Source: Pantoea vagans
GTDB taxonomy: Bacteria; Pseudomonadota; Gammaproteobacteria; Enterobacterales; Enterobacteriaceae
Direction: 5' to 3'
Length of the DNA stretch: 64,000 nucleotides
Assembly (NCBI RefSeq): GCF_001506165.1
Contig: NZ_CP011427.1
Span: 682,001 to 746,000 of the forward strand
Below are positions 17,749 to 27,998 of this stretch, piece by piece (the stretch's first letter is position 1; every line of letters begins with the position of its first letter). The translations under genes were made by a program, and so were the position numbers. The notes under the pieces were generated by a model. That model ran no database searches, was not told the DNA's origin, and was given only the letters and a program-made list of their open reading frames with translations.

Positions 17749-19899
17749 ATGCTATTCACTGTTCTGCGTTTCCTCTTCCGCCTGTTATGGCGGATAGAAC
17801 TGCGTGGCGATCTCACCGCTCTGCATAAAGAAAAAGTGCTGATCACCCCCAACCACATGTCATTCCTGGATGGCGTGCTGGTGGCCCTGTTCCTGCCGAT
17901 CAAACCGGTGTTCGCCGTCTATTCGTCGATCAGCGATCAGTGGTTTATGCGCCTCCTCAAGCCGATCATCGATTTTGTGCCCCTCGATCCCACCAAACCG
18001 ATGTCGATCAAACATCTGGTGCGCATGATCAACGAAGGCCGTCCGGTGGTAATCTTCCCGGAAGGGCGTATCACCGTCACCGGCTCACTGATGAAAATCT
18101 ACAGCGGTGCGGGCTTTGTGGCGGCGAAATCCGGCGCCACCGTGGTGCCGATGCGCATTGAGGGCGCGGAATACACGCCGTTTGGTCGCCTGGCGGGCGT
18201 GTTCAAGCGTCGCCTGTTCCCGCGCATCACCTTAAGCGTATTGCCCGCCACCATTATCCCGATGCCTGAAGCCAAACGCGCGCGCGATCGTCGCCAGCTG
18301 GCGGGTGAGCATTTACATCATGTGATGATGGAAGCGCGTATGGCGGTGCGTCCTCGTGAAACACTGTTTGAGGCGTTTCTCAATGCACGTCAGCGCTATG
18401 GCCTGACCAAGTCGTGCATCGAAGACATCAATTTCAAGCCGGACAGCTACACCGGACTGCTGAAAAAGTCGCTGGGTGTGGGGCGTATACTTGAGCGTTA
18501 CAGCCAGCAGGGCGAATATGTTGGCTTGCTGCTGCCGAATGCCACCGTGACAGCGGCAGCGATTCTGGGTGCCTCGCTGCGCGGACGCATTCCGGCGATG
18601 CTCAACTACACCGCAGGCGTGAACGGCATGCGTGCAGCGCTGACCGCTTCACAGGTGAAAACCGTCTTCACCTCACGTCAGTTCCTCGAAAAGGGCAACT
18701 TGTGGCATCTGCCGCAGGGGCTCACGGAAGTGCAGTGGATCTACCTGGAAGACCTGAAAGACACCGTCACCCTCAAAGACAAGCTGTGGATTGTGGCGCA
18801 CTTGCTGATGCCACGCCGTGCGCAGGTCCCGCAGCAGCCGGAAGACGCCGCGATGGTGCTGTTCACCTCGGGATCGGAAGGCAATCCTAAAGGCGTGGTG
18901 CACTCGCATAAAAGCCTGCTGGCCAACGTTGAACAGATCCGTACCGTGGCGGACTTCACCCCGCGTGACCGCTTTATGTCGGCGTTGCCGCTGTTCCATG
19001 CCTTTGGCCTGACAGTTGGCCTGTTCACGCCGCTGCTGACCGGCGCACAGGTGTTTCTCTATCCGAGTCCGCTGCATTACCGCATCGTGCCGGAGCTGGT
19101 GTATGACCGTAACTGCACCGTGCTGTTTGGTACCTCGACCTTCCTCGGCAACTATGCGCGCTTTGCCAACCCGTATGATTTTGCGCGACTGCGCTACGTG
19201 GTGGCGGGAGCTGAAAAGTTGCAGGAAGGCACACGCCAGATCTATATGGAGAAGTACGGCATTCGCATCCTTGAAGGTTATGGCGTCACCGAGTGCGCAC
19301 CCGTGGTGGCAATCAACGTACCAATGGCGGCGAAAACGCACACCGTGGGGCGAATCCTGCCGGGTATGGATTCGCGCCTGATTTCGGTGCCGGGCATTGA
19401 GCAGGGCGGTCGCCTGCAACTGCGCGGGCCAAACGTGATGAACGGCTACCTACGCGTCGAGAATCCGGGCGTGCTGGAGAAGCCAGTGGCGGATAACGGC
19501 GAAGGCGAGATGGAGCCGGGTTGGTACGATACCGGCGATATCGTCAGCTTCGATGAGGGCGGTTTCTGCCAGATTCAGGGCCGAGCTAAGCGCTTTGCTA
19601 AAATCGCCGGTGAGATGGTGTCACTGGAGAGCGTCGAGCAGATTGCCCTGAAAGCCTCCGGCGACAAACAGCATGCAGCTTCGTTGCGTCCGGACGGTCA
19701 TCGCGGTGAAGCCTTGGTGCTGTTTACTACTGACACCGAGTTGAGCCGCGATCGGCTGCTCAAAGCCGCACGTGACATTGGCGCGCCAGAACTCGCGGTG
19801 CCGCGTGACATCCGCTTTATGAAACAGCTGCCGCAGCTCGGCAGTGGCAAACCAGACTACGTCAGCCTGAAACAGCTGGCCGGAGAGGAACAGGCATGA
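17749..19899 (+). CDS. aas: Bifunctional 2-acylglycerophosphoethanolamine acyltransferase / acyl-ACP synthetase
   Basis: This 716-residue inner-membrane enzyme matches E. coli Aas in length (719). It re-acylates lysophosphatidylethanolamine using acyl-ACP that it makes itself. The N-terminal acyltransferase domain (about 1-180) has the HX4D motif His36...Asp41 in NHMSFLD and the later EGRITVTG motif. The C-terminal adenylate-forming domain starts near 230, with the ATP-binding loop [10 protein letters not shown] from residue 373 and a [11 protein letters not shown] motif. AAGGAG precedes the ATG. It overlaps lplT by ATGA, the conserved pair in enterobacteria. Confidence 0.97.
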   Translation: MLFTVLRFLFRLLWRIELRGDLTALHKEKVLITPNHMSFLDGVLVALFLPIKPVFAVYSSISDQWFMRLLKPIIDFVPLDPTKPMSIKHLVRMINEGRPVVIFPEGRITVTGSLMKIYSGAGFVAAKSGATVVPMRIEGAEYTPFGRLAGVFKRRLFPRITLSVLPATIIPMPEAKRARDRRQLAGEHLHHVMMEARMAVRPRETLFEAFLNARQRYGLTKSCIEDINFKPDSYTGLLKKSLGVGRILERYSQQGEYVGLLLPNATVTAAAILGASLRGRIPAMLNYTAGVNGMRAALTASQVKTVFTSRQFLEKGNLWHLPQGLTEVQWIYLEDLKDTVTLKDKLWIVAHLLMPRRAQVPQQPEDAAMVLFTSGSEGNPKGVVHSHKSLLANVEQIRTVADFTPRDRFMSALPLFHAFGLTVGLFTPLLTGAQVFLYPSPLHYRIVPELVYDRNCTVLFGTSTFLGNYARFANPYDFARLRYVVAGAEKLQEGTRQIYMEKYGIRILEGYGVTECAPVVAINVPMAAKTHTVGRILPGMDSRLISVPGIEQGGRLQLRGPNVMNGYLRVENPGVLEKPVADNGEGEMEPGWYDTGDIVSFDEGGFCQIQGRAKRFAKIAGEMVSLESVEQIALKASGDKQHAASLRPDGHRGEALVLFTTDTELSRDRLLKAARDIGAPELAVPRDIRFMKQLPQLGSGKPDYVSLKQLAGEEQA

Positions 19900-21086
19900 G
19901 CCAGGCAGTTAACCCGGATTCACCTTTGCTGTCACGCAACATGATGGCGGTGATTGTGGCACAGTTTTTCTCGGCCTTTGGCGACAATGCGCTGCTGTTT
20001 GCCACCCTGGCGGTACTGAAAAGCCAGCTCTATCCCGACTGGAGCCAGCCAATATTACAGATGATGTTTGTGGCCACTTACATCGTGCTCGCGCCTTTTG
20101 TCGGCCAGATGGCAGACAGCTTTGCCAAAGGGCGGGTGATGATGTTCGCCAACAGCTTAAAGCTGCTGGGGGCACTGATTATCTGTTTTGGGTTTAACCC
20201 GTTCCTCGGCTACACGCTGGTGGGCATCGGCGCGGCGTCCTATTCGCCAGCCAAATACGGCATCCTGACCGAGATCACCAGCGGTGAGCGACTGGTCAAG
20301 GCCAATGGGCTGATGGAGTCATCGACCATTGCGGCCATCCTGCTCGGTTCAGTGGCGGGCGGGATTCTCGCTGACTGGAATCTGCTGGCGGCACTGATTG
20401 TGTGTGCACTCACTTACGCGCTGGCGGTTGTGGCGAATATCTTTATTCCTAAGCTGCTGGCGGCGCGACCCGGGCAAAGCTGGCACTTCGCTGCGATGCT
20501 GCGCAGCTTCGCGGATTCGGGTTTGCTGCTGTGGCGCAACGGAGAAACACGTTTCTCGCTGCTCGGCACCAGTATGTTCTGGGGGGCAGGGGTAACGCTG
20601 CGTTTTCTGCTGGTGCTGTGGGTGCCGGTGGCGCTCGGCATCACCGACAATAAAACGCCGACAACCCTCAATGCCATGGTGGCGATTGGTATCGTGATCG
20701 GGGCGGCCGCAGCGGCAAAACTGGTCACGCTGCAGACCGTGCGCCGCTGTATGCCCGCAGGGATATTGATCGGCGTGATGGTGGTGGTGTTCTCACTGCA
20801 AGCCAGCCTGCTCAACGCCTACCTGGTGCTGATGGTGATTGGTGCGCTGGGCGGTTTCTTCGTGGTGCCACTCAATGCATTGCTGCAGGAGCGCGGCAAA
20901 GATTCTGTCGGCGCGGGAAATGCCATAGCGGTGCAGAATTTCGGTGAAAACATCGCGATGTTGGTGATGCTGGGACTGTACACCATCGCGATTAAGCTGG
21001 GCGCGCCAGCCGTGGCAACCGGTATCGGTTTCGGCGCGATTTTTGCGGTGGCAATTGCGCTGCTGTGGTGGAAATCGCGGCGTTAA
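19896..21086 (+). CDS. lplT: Lysophospholipid transporter LplT
   Basis: This 396-residue major facilitator protein (E. coli 397) flips lysophospholipids across the inner membrane so that Aas can re-acylate them. About twelve hydrophobic segments are visible, starting with [20 protein letters not shown]. The conserved motif [10 protein letters not shown] is near residue 120. The start overlaps the aas stop as ATGA. A REPIN-like repeat follows. Confidence 0.97.
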   Translation: MSQAVNPDSPLLSRNMMAVIVAQFFSAFGDNALLFATLAVLKSQLYPDWSQPILQMMFVATYIVLAPFVGQMADSFAKGRVMMFANSLKLLGALIICFGFNPFLGYTLVGIGAASYSPAKYGILTEITSGERLVKANGLMESSTIAAILLGSVAGGILADWNLLAALIVCALTYALAVVANIFIPKLLAARPGQSWHFAAMLRSFADSGLLLWRNGETRFSLLGTSMFWGAGVTLRFLLVLWVPVALGITDNKTPTTLNAMVAIGIVIGAAAAAKLVTLQTVRRCMPAGILIGVMVVVFSLQASLLNAYLVLMVIGALGGFFVVPLNALLQERGKDSVGAGNAIAVQNFGENIAMLVMLGLYTIAIKLGAPAVATGIGFGAIFAVAIALLWWKSRR

Positions 21087-21105
21087 CCGGTGCGGAATTC
21101 AACCA

Positions 21106-21213
21106 GGTCGCCATCAATGGCGACCCTACAATATCGATCGCGTTAATGCGCAAACCGGGCACATGGGTAACAGAAAACGCCAGTCAGTTGTAAGGTGCGC
21201 ATTTATGCGCACC
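21106..21213. repeat. REPIN-like paired hairpin between lplT and tas
   Basis: Two perfect hairpins, GGTCGCCATCAATGGCGACC (21106-21125) and GGTGCGCATTTATGCGCACC (21194-21213). They are joined so that CTACA follows the first and TGTA precedes the second, i.e. the flanks mirror each other. It lies between two convergent genes and may end both transcripts. Confidence 0.75.
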
Positions 21214-21247
21214 AGGTCAAAAAACGCAACCAATATGCAAATAGAAA

Positions 21248-22288
21248 TTAAGGTGCAGGGTACGTATATTGGCGATGAATCGCTTCCAGTTCCTCTAACA
21301 CCTCGGCGGTCAGCGTCAGGTTGAAACTCTCCACGTTAATCTTCAGCTGTTCCATCGTCGTTGCGCCCAACAGGGTGCTGGCGACAAACGGCTGCTGACG
21401 CACATAGGCCAGTGCCATCTGCGAAGGATCCAGATTGTGCTTTTTGGCTAATTCCACGTAAGCGGCAATCGCCTGGTTCGATTGCTCACCGCTGTAGCGG
21501 GTAAAGCGGCTGAACAGGGTGTTACGCGCGCCTGCAGGTTTTGCACCATTGAGATACTTGCCGCTTAAGGTACCAAACGCCAGGCTGGAGTAGGCCAGCA
21601 GCTCAACACCTTCATGCTGGCTGATCTCAGCCAGGCCAACTTCAAAGCTGCGGTTCAACAAGCTGTACGGGTTCTGGATGGTGACGATACGCGGTAGCTC
21701 ATGCTTTTCCGCCAGTTGCAGATAGCGCATCACGCCCCAGGCGGTTTCATTTGAGACGCCAATATAGCGGATCTTACCGGCACGTACTTGCTCGGTCAGC
21801 GCTTCCAGCGTCTCCAGCAGCGTGACAGGCACCGAATTCTCGGTGTACTGATAACCCAGCTTGCCGAAGAAATTGGTCTGGCGTTGCGGCCAGTGCAGCT
21901 GATAGAGGTCGAGGTAATCGGTATTGAGACGTTTCAGGCTGGCATCCAAGGCTTCGCGGATGTTTTTGCGATCCAGTGCCTGATGTGGGCGGATCGACGC
22001 ATCTGCGCCGCGCACCGGCCCAGCCACTTTGCTCGCCAGAATGATTTTGTCGCGGCTGCCGCGCTTTTTGAGCCAGCTGCCGATGTACTGTTCAGTTAAT
22101 CCCTGAGTTTCCGGGCGCGGCGGCACCGGATACATTTCAGCAGTATCAATCAGGTTGATACCGCTGCTAATCGCGTAATCCAGTTGCGCGTGGGCGTCGG
22201 CTTCGCTGTTTTGCTCACCAAACGTCATGGTTCCTAATCCCAGTTGGCTGACTTCCAGCGTACTGTGGGGGATGCGGTGATAATGCAT
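21248..22288 (-). CDS. tas: Aldo/keto reductase family protein Tas
   Basis: The 346 residues equal the E. coli Tas length. Aldo-keto reductase features are present: the N-terminal LGLGTMTFGEQ strand, catalytic-tetrad Asp and Tyr in NLIDTAEMYP, and the Lys region in DKIILASKV. E. coli Tas was found as a multicopy suppressor of tyrosine auxotrophy during starvation; its physiological substrate is unclear. The ATG start is conserved. It is convergent with lplT. Confidence 0.95.
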   Translation of the reverse strand: MHYHRIPHSTLEVSQLGLGTMTFGEQNSEADAHAQLDYAISSGINLIDTAEMYPVPPRPETQGLTEQYIGSWLKKRGSRDKIILASKVAGPVRGADASIRPHQALDRKNIREALDASLKRLNTDYLDLYQLHWPQRQTNFFGKLGYQYTENSVPVTLLETLEALTEQVRAGKIRYIGVSNETAWGVMRYLQLAEKHELPRIVTIQNPYSLLNRSFEVGLAEISQHEGVELLAYSSLAFGTLSGKYLNGAKPAGARNTLFSRFTRYSGEQSNQAIAAYVELAKKHNLDPSQMALAYVRQQPFVASTLLGATTMEQLKINVESFNLTLTAEVLEELEAIHRQYTYPAP

Positions 22289-22431
22289 TGCCGGCTTCCT
22301 TTTTTCATTATGAAATGGAATGTTGTGTCCTCTGGGACTATAGCCTGTGAAGCAGCGCGGAAGGAAGGGGGGAAAGTTCGGGAAATCGCCTGCACAGGGG
22401 GAAAAGTTGTGCAGGCGATGGAATTTGGCAC

Positions 22432-22650
22432 TTAACGCTCAATGATGGTGGAAACCTCGTCACCATTGATCTGCATTTCATGACCTTGCTCATCGGTGTA
22501 CTGCACCAGACCGGTCTCTTTATCGATGGACGGCTTACCATCGGTCTGAATCATGCGACCATCTTTGGTCGCCATCACATAATTACTGCTGCAACCGCTT
22601 AACGTCAGCGCGACCAGCATCAATCCGACTGCACTTACCAACCCTTTCAT
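22432..22650 (-). CDS. ygdR: Small lipoprotein YgdR (YgdI/YgdR family)
   Basis: A 72-residue protein of the same length as E. coli YgdR. The ATG at 22650 is preferred over an upstream TTG because GAGGGAG lies just before it. The lipobox LSGC gives Cys20, followed by [20 protein letters not shown], the hallmark of the DUF903 SH3-like fold. A paralogue, ygdI, lies at 51142. The function is unknown; it is expected to be an envelope lipoprotein. Confidence 0.92.
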   Translation of the reverse strand: MKGLVSAVGLMLVALTLSGCSSNYVMATKDGRMIQTDGKPSIDKETGLVQYTDEQGHEMQINGDEVSTIIER

Positions 22651-22730
22651 TCTTATCTCCCTCAACCTACTTCAACTGCAAAAGTGTAGTAATAAATGCT
22701 TTTGCTGGCTGACGTAATCGCATCATTCCT

Positions 22731-22760
22731 AAAATTAAAGGGCGAGATGCGCTCGCCCTT
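22731..22760 (-). terminator. Terminator of ygdQ
   Basis: On the minus strand the stem AAGGGCGAG/CTCGCCCTT is followed by TAATTTT. It lies just after the ygdQ stop and before ygdR. Confidence 0.75.
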
Positions 22761-22767
22761 GACAGCG

Positions 22768-23478
22768 TTAAGCCGCGCTCTTCTTGCTGCGCATGAGGTT
22801 CAGGCACTCCACCGCCATCGAGAAGAACATGGCAAAATAAATGTAACCTTTTGGTACATGAATACCAAAACTCTCCAAAATCAGGGTAAAGCCGACCAGG
22901 ATCAGGAAGGCTAATGCCAGCATTTTCACCGAAGGGTGACGTTCAACAAACTCGCCGATAGTGCGCGCCGCGAACATCATCATTAATACGGCAATCACCA
23001 CTGCCGCCATCATAATGAACAAATGATCCGATAAGCCCACGGCGGTAATCACCGAATCAAGGCTGAAGATGATATCCAGTAGCATGATCTGCACAATGGC
23101 ACCCAGGAACGAGTGGACGTTGGTTTTGTGTTCCCCTTCACCGCCCTCGATGGTCTCATGAATCTCCATGCTGGATTTCCACAGCAGGAACAGACCACCA
23201 AACAGCAGAATCAAATCGCGCGCGGAAAAAGCATGATCCATCAGGGAAAACAGCGGGTTAGTCAGACGTACAACCCAAGCGATGGAGGCCAGCAAGCCAA
23301 GGCGCATCAGCATGGCACCCATTAAGCCGAGACGACGCGCTTTGTTTTGTTGATGTTTGGGGAGTTTCGCCACTACCAGAGAGAGGAAGATAATGTTGTC
23401 GATACCCAGAACCACTTCCAGAATGGTTAATGTTCCCAGTGCCAGCCAGGCATTGGGATCAGCAATCCAGTCAAACAT
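22768..23478 (-). CDS. ygdQ: TerC family integral membrane protein YgdQ
   Basis: A 236-residue TerC-family inner-membrane protein (E. coli YgdQ 237) with seven or more hydrophobic segments. The acidic membrane motifs typical of TerC are present: EVVLGIDNIIFL near residues 21-32 and DIIFSLDSVITAVG near residues 135-148. TerC relatives are linked to metal-ion homeostasis; the exact substrate of YgdQ is unknown. Confidence 0.95.
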   Translation of the reverse strand: MFDWIADPNAWLALGTLTILEVVLGIDNIIFLSLVVAKLPKHQQNKARRLGLMGAMLMRLGLLASIAWVVRLTNPLFSLMDHAFSARDLILLFGGLFLLWKSSMEIHETIEGGEGEHKTNVHSFLGAIVQIMLLDIIFSLDSVITAVGLSDHLFIMMAAVVIAVLMMMFAARTIGEFVERHPSVKMLALAFLILVGFTLILESFGIHVPKGYIYFAMFFSMAVECLNLMRSKKSAA

Positions 23479-23534
23479 GTGACCTTTAATCCTAATCTAA
23501 ACGAATGTTAAACGGCGATTATACACGTCCTGGT

Positions 23535-23615
23535 AGAGCCTGCACCTGCGTTGGCTGCTCGCGGTCTCCTCAGTCACTTACTGATGTAAGTTTCTGGGGA
23601 TGCTCGCGCTTGCCG
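23535..23615. repeat. Decayed ERIC-like element
   Basis: It contains the ERIC core parts CTGCGTTGGCTG, TCAGTCACTTACTGATGTAAG and CTGGGGATGCTCGCGCTTGCCGC in order, given here in pieces. The outer ends (TATACCC and GGGTATA) are not preserved. It sits between ygdQ and the mutH 3' end, a 241-bp interval with no gene. Confidence 0.6.
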
Positions 23616-23719
23616 CGTGATTCGGCCTCACCCTGCGGGCCAGCGCAAGCGCTGTTCAAAAGCGCCGTAAGGCACTTTTGTGCTGCAAACTGAACCCATC
23701 GTGTCTCTGTTTCAGAAAA

Positions 23720-24406
23720 TCACAGTAAAAAATGGCGCGCCAGCAGCGGGCCGGTGAAGCTTTTCTTGAGATAAAAACCGCGTGGTAGCGTCATTATAGG
23801 CTCTCCGTGCTCACCGATGGCTTCCGTCAGCGCTTTGCTGTTGGCCGCTTTCGGGCGAATTTGCAGCCAGGCGCCGTGGCGCGCGGTAATACGCTCGACC
23901 TGGCCGAGTACGATCATATCCATCAACTCTTCCCAGTCTTCCCGCAACTGTTGATCTTCTTCTTCACTCGGTTGCCACAGCAGCGCTGAACCGACGCGGC
24001 GTTCTGCTAACGGCAGGGCGCGATCACCCTCAATCGGGATCCACAGGACGCGAGAAAGTTTATGGCGCACATGACTGGTCTCCCAGGTGACCCCGCTGTT
24101 GCCGGTGAGGGGGGCGACACAGACAAAGGTCGTTTCCAACGGCTTGCCCTGCGCGTCCACAGGAATGGTCTTGAGTTCGATACCCAAATGCGCGAAATCC
24201 TGTTCTGCTTTACTTCCGGCATTGGCACCGAGATGTAACTCAATCAGCATGCCGACCCAGCCTTTGTCGCGCTTCAAATTCGCGGGCACGGGTAAACCCA
24301 GCTGTGCGGCCAGAGCCGCAAAGGTTTGGCCTGCCAGCTGTTGTGCGCGTTGCAGCAATTCCACTTCATCTTGAGGCGGTGTTGGCAATAAAGCAGGGGA
24401 ATTCAT
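23720..24406 (-). CDS. mutH: DNA mismatch repair endonuclease MutH
   Basis: A 228-residue protein. The ATG at 24406 is chosen to match E. coli MutH (229), whose N-terminus has the same spacing to the first conserved block; upstream in-frame codons would add about 30 unrelated residues. MutH nicks the unmethylated strand at hemimethylated GATC after activation by MutS-MutL. The catalytic D...ELK motif is intact in [14 protein letters not shown] (about residues 69-82), as are the blocks [17 protein letters not shown] and [18 protein letters not shown]. The DARS2-like region lies directly upstream. Confidence 0.95.
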   Translation of the reverse strand: MNSPALLPTPPQDEVELLQRAQQLAGQTFAALAAQLGLPVPANLKRDKGWVGMLIELHLGANAGSKAEQDFAHLGIELKTIPVDAQGKPLETTFVCVAPLTGNSGVTWETSHVRHKLSRVLWIPIEGDRALPLAERRVGSALLWQPSEEEDQQLREDWEELMDMIVLGQVERITARHGAWLQIRPKAANSKALTEAIGEHGEPIMTLPRGFYLKKSFTGPLLARHFLL

Positions 24407-24552
24407 GGCAAAACTCATATTGGTTAAAGGATGAACAGCTTGCGTGACTGTGGGTTTTCCACATATATACAGATTGAATAACTGAGATAATAGCATGATT
24501 CAGTGTGCTTTTTTATGGCGATTGTCCCGCAGCATTGAGTGCTATGACAAGG

Positions 24553-24920
24553 TTATCCCAGTTTGTTATCGACAATGAACAGGATCTTAAACCTACTTAT
24601 CCACAGAAAACTGGGATAAGCCCCCTTAGAACAACCCCTGTTTCGATTTACAGCCTTGACTTTAGCGTTTTGAACGCTTTTTTTCCTTTATTTGACCAGC
24701 TTTAGGGCATTCTCTGTGGATAAATGCGTCGCTGGTGGATCTTTGAGCAGATGATAAAACCTCCCTGTTATTTACTCTGGATCCTTATCAATGTTGAGTC
24801 GCGATTTTTTCCTATCAATATGATTAATAGTGTTTTTAGTGCTATCAATGGCTGTCTTGATGAGATTTTTCTGAAGTGGTTATTCAACTCATTCCCGTGT
24901 TCTGCACAAAGCTATCCACA
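24553..24920. other. DARS2-like cluster of DnaA boxes (DnaA-reactivating sequence)
   Basis: The AT-rich 683-bp gap between mutH and rppH holds no credible gene. It carries consensus DnaA boxes TTATCCACA at 24597-24605 (plus) and 24715-24723 (minus). One-mismatch boxes are TTATCGACA (24566-24574) and CTATCCACA (24912-24920). Weaker TTATCCCAG boxes in opposite orientations lie at 24553-24561 and 24611-24619. Three TATCAAT elements (24786, 24813, 24843) resemble the start of IHF sites. E. coli DARS2, which promotes ADP-DnaA to ATP-DnaA exchange with IHF and Fis, occupies exactly this mutH-rppH interval. Assignment rests on position plus boxes; activity is inferred. Confidence 0.82.
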
Positions 24921-25089
24921 GAAAAGGTGCATAAGATCGCCCTGAAAAGTGCCTGGCTGTTCATAACTTGGCTAAACTCTGTGAGTTATCCTGTTTTTAT
25001 TCTGCTATCTCCCCGGATATCCAGTGGTTTACCGCCTGTAAGGAGTGTGAAACAATCAGGCTATTCAAATTTAGCTTTGAGGTAGTCCA

Positions 25090-25623
25090 GTGATCGATGA
25101 TGATGGCTACCGCCCGAATGTTGGTATCGTAATCTGTAACAGGCAAGGACAAGTGTTATGGGCCAGGCGCTTTGGACAGCACTCCTGGCAATTTCCTCAG
25201 GGAGGCATCAATCCGGGTGAAACTGCTGAACAGGCGATGTATCGCGAACTGTTCGAAGAAGTGGGTTTACACCGCAAAGATGTTCGAATACTTGCTTCAA
25301 CCCGTAACTGGTTACGTTACAAGTTGCCAAAACGTTTGGTGCGTTGGGACACAAAGCCGGTATGTATCGGCCAGAAACAAAAGTGGTTTCTTCTGCAGTT
25401 GATGTGTAGTGACGCGGAGATCAATGTGCAGCACAGCAGCACGCCGGAATTCGACGGCTGGCGCTGGGTCAGCTTCTGGTATCCGGTGCGCCAGGTGGTC
25501 TCTTTCAAACGCGATGTTTATCGTCGGGTCATGAAAGAATTTGCGGGCGTAGTGATGTCTATGCAGGAGAGTGCGGGGCAGCGTAGTAACAACAACGCCG
25601 CCCATCGACGTAAAAGAGGATAG
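25090..25623 (+). CDS. rppH: RNA pyrophosphohydrolase RppH
   Basis: A 177-residue Nudix hydrolase (E. coli 176) that removes pyrophosphate from 5' ends of mRNA and so triggers RNase E decay. It starts with GTG, as in E. coli, giving [20 protein letters not shown]. The Nudix box runs at about residues 38-60 with [21 protein letters not shown]. The C-terminal tail ends in AHRRKRG like the E. coli one. ptsP starts 12 bases downstream, the conserved operon. Confidence 0.97.
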   Translation: MIDDDGYRPNVGIVICNRQGQVLWARRFGQHSWQFPQGGINPGETAEQAMYRELFEEVGLHRKDVRILASTRNWLRYKLPKRLVRWDTKPVCIGQKQKWFLLQLMCSDAEINVQHSSTPEFDGWRWVSFWYPVRQVVSFKRDVYRRVMKEFAGVVMSMQESAGQRSNNNAAHRRKRG

Positions 25624-25635
25624 GCCACGCCCTTT

Positions 25636-27882
25636 ATGCTCACTCAGTTGCGCGAAATTGTAGAAAAAGTGGCGAGTGCTCCGCGTCTGAATGAAGCACT
25701 CGACATCTTGGTAAATGAAATCTGCCTTGCGATGGAAACCGAGGTTTGCTCGGTGTATCTCGCCGATCACGACAGGCGTTGCTATTACCTGATGGCGACG
25801 CGCGGGCTTAAAAAGCCGCGCGGTCGCACCATCACGCTGGCGTTTGATGAAGGTATTGTCGGGCTGGTTGGGCGCTTAGCCGAGCCGATTAACCTTGCCG
25901 ACGCGCAGAGCCATCCCAGCTTCAAATACATTCCCTCAGTAAAAGAAGAGCGTTATCGCTCCTTCCTCGGTGTGCCGATCATCAGCCGACGCCAGTTGCT
26001 TGGCGTGCTGGTGGTGCAGCAGCGTGAACATCGCCAGTTTGATGAAAGCGAAGAGTCTTTCCTGGTTACGCTGGCGACGCAAATGGCCGGACTCCTGTCG
26101 CAATCCCAACTGGGTCAGCTGTTTGGTCAGTTCCGTCAGACGCGCGTCAAAGCGATTGCAGCAGCGCCAGGCGTGGCCGTGGCGCCGGGTTGGGTTGATG
26201 AAACCCAGCCGCTGCTCGATCAGGTCTCTGCGGCTTCCACGCTGGATGTCCAACGCGAACGTGAACGTTTAAGCGTCGCGATGAGCGAAGCCAGCAATGA
26301 GTTTCGCCGCTTCAGTAAGCGTTTTGCCGCCAGCGTGCAGAAAGAGAGTGCGGCGATATTCGATCTCTACTCACACCTGTTAACCGATGCGCGTCTGAAA
26401 AAGGATCTCTTTGCTGAGATCGATCGCGGATCGGTCGCCGAGTGGGCGGTTAAAACGGTGATCGAGAAATTCGCTGAACAGTTTGCCAATTTGCAGGATC
26501 AATACCTGCGCGAACGTGCGGGCGATCTACGCGTGCTCGGTCAGCGCTTGCTCTTCCATCTCGATGATACGCTGGTCGGCACTAACGCGTGGCCAGAACG
26601 CTTTGTGCTGGTCGCCGACGAACTCACCGCAACCACCCTGGCAGAGCTGCCACAAGAGCGTTTAGCGGGTGTGGTGGTGCGCGATGGCGCGGCTAACTCT
26701 CACGCGGCGATATTGACGCGCGCCATGGGAATTCCCACCGTGATGGGCGCGGATATCATCCCTGCGCATCTCAATAAACGCCTGTTAATCGTTGATGGCT
26801 ATCGCGGCGAAGTGCTGATCGATCCTGAACCGGTGCTGGTACAGGAGTATCAACGCTTAATCAGCGAAGAGAACGCGCTGAGTAAGATGGCCGAAGGCGT
26901 GGTGGAACAGCCCGGCGAGCTGAAAAGCGGCGAACGTGTGCAGGTGATGCTCAACGCCGGCCTGAGCCCAGAGCATGAACAGGCGCTGGATAGCTGGGTG
27001 GATGGCATCGGCCTCTACCGCACCGAAATTCCGTTTATGCTGCAAAACGGCTTCCCTTCTGAAGAGGAGCAGGTGGCGCAGTATCAGGGCATGTTGCAGC
27101 TGTTCTACGACAAGCCGGTGACGCTGCGTACGCTGGATATCGGCGCAGATAAACAGCTGCCATATATGCCGATCAGTGAAGAAAACCCGTGTCTGGGCTG
27201 GCGGGGTATCCGTCTGACGCTCGACCAGCCGGAAATCTTCCTGGTGCAGGTGCGTGCGATGCTGCGCGCCAACGTGGCGTCAGGCAACCTCAGCATTTTG
27301 CTACCGATGATCAGCCACATCGATGAGATCGATGATGCGCGTCGCCTGATCGATCGTGCCGGTCGTGAAGTGGAAGAGATGCTGGGTTATGTGATCCCCA
27401 AACCGCGTATTGGTGTGATGATTGAAGTGCCTTCGATGCTGTTCCTGATTCCGCATCTAGCCGATCGCGTGGACTTTGTGTCAGTGGGGACCAACGATCT
27501 CACTCAATATTTGCTCGCGGTGGATCGCAACAATACCCGCGTGGCGAATCTCTACGATCCGCTGCATCCGGCGATGCTGCGCGCGTTGCAAACCATTGCT
27601 CACGAAGCCCATCAGGCCAAGCTGGAACTCTGCCTGTGTGGTGAAATGGCTGGCGATCCGATGTGTGTCGCTCTGTTGGTGGGGTTGGGTTATCACCACC
27701 TCAGCATGAACGGGAAAAACATACCGCGCGTGAAATACCTTCTGCGCCATCTCGACCACGAAGAAACGCAGAAGCTGAGCGAGCAGGGTGTGGCGGCGCA
27801 CACCGCTTCAGAAGTGCGGCATCTGGTTTCCGCCTTTATGGAACGCCGTGGTTTAGGTGGTTTGATTCGCGGCGGCCGTTAA
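25636..27882 (+). CDS. ptsP: Phosphoenolpyruvate-protein phosphotransferase PtsP (EI-Ntr)
   Basis: The 748 residues equal the E. coli length. This is the first enzyme of the nitrogen PTS, transferring phosphate from PEP to NPr. An N-terminal GAF sensor domain (about 1-160) precedes the EI-type domains. The phosphorylated His356 lies in GAANSHAAIL. The PEP-binding barrel follows, with LYRTEIPFML, the signature DFVSVGTNDLTQYLLAVDR and the catalytic Cys in LCLCGEMAGDP. It is co-transcribed with rppH. Confidence 0.97.
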   Translation: MLTQLREIVEKVASAPRLNEALDILVNEICLAMETEVCSVYLADHDRRCYYLMATRGLKKPRGRTITLAFDEGIVGLVGRLAEPINLADAQSHPSFKYIPSVKEERYRSFLGVPIISRRQLLGVLVVQQREHRQFDESEESFLVTLATQMAGLLSQSQLGQLFGQFRQTRVKAIAAAPGVAVAPGWVDETQPLLDQVSAASTLDVQRERERLSVAMSEASNEFRRFSKRFAASVQKESAAIFDLYSHLLTDARLKKDLFAEIDRGSVAEWAVKTVIEKFAEQFANLQDQYLRERAGDLRVLGQRLLFHLDDTLVGTNAWPERFVLVADELTATTLAELPQERLAGVVVRDGAANSHAAILTRAMGIPTVMGADIIPAHLNKRLLIVDGYRGEVLIDPEPVLVQEYQRLISEENALSKMAEGVVEQPGELKSGERVQVMLNAGLSPEHEQALDSWVDGIGLYRTEIPFMLQNGFPSEEEQVAQYQGMLQLFYDKPVTLRTLDIGADKQLPYMPISEENPCLGWRGIRLTLDQPEIFLVQVRAMLRANVASGNLSILLPMISHIDEIDDARRLIDRAGREVEEMLGYVIPKPRIGVMIEVPSMLFLIPHLADRVDFVSVGTNDLTQYLLAVDRNNTRVANLYDPLHPAMLRALQTIAHEAHQAKLELCLCGEMAGDPMCVALLVGLGYHHLSMNGKNIPRVKYLLRHLDHEETQKLSEQGVAAHTASEVRHLVSAFMERRGLGGLIRGGR

Positions 27883-27921
27883 CGGCGTTTACATTTCCAC
27901 GCCATTTGTGAAAAGCGGCTG

Positions 27922-27930
27922 TGCTATCAT
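27922..27930 (+). promoter_or_regulatory. Candidate extended -10 promoter of lgt
   Basis: TGCTATCAT fits an extended -10 element (TGn followed by TATCAT, 27925-27930), about 70 bases before lgt. No good -35 at standard spacing is seen, which is tolerated by extended -10 promoters. Confidence 0.45.
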
Positions 27931-27998
27931 GCGCAGCCTTTTATTGTATGACCCCTTAGCCAGACCCGTTTTCAGGGCAGAAAAATCGATGGTGAAAG

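Noticed and set aside
18673..19419. Antisense open frame of 248 codons inside aas
   Set aside because: Shadow of the AMP-binding domain; no SD, no family features.
24505..25085. Short open frames between mutH and rppH
   Set aside because: They are AT-rich, overlap each other, lack SD sequences and cover the DnaA-box cluster.
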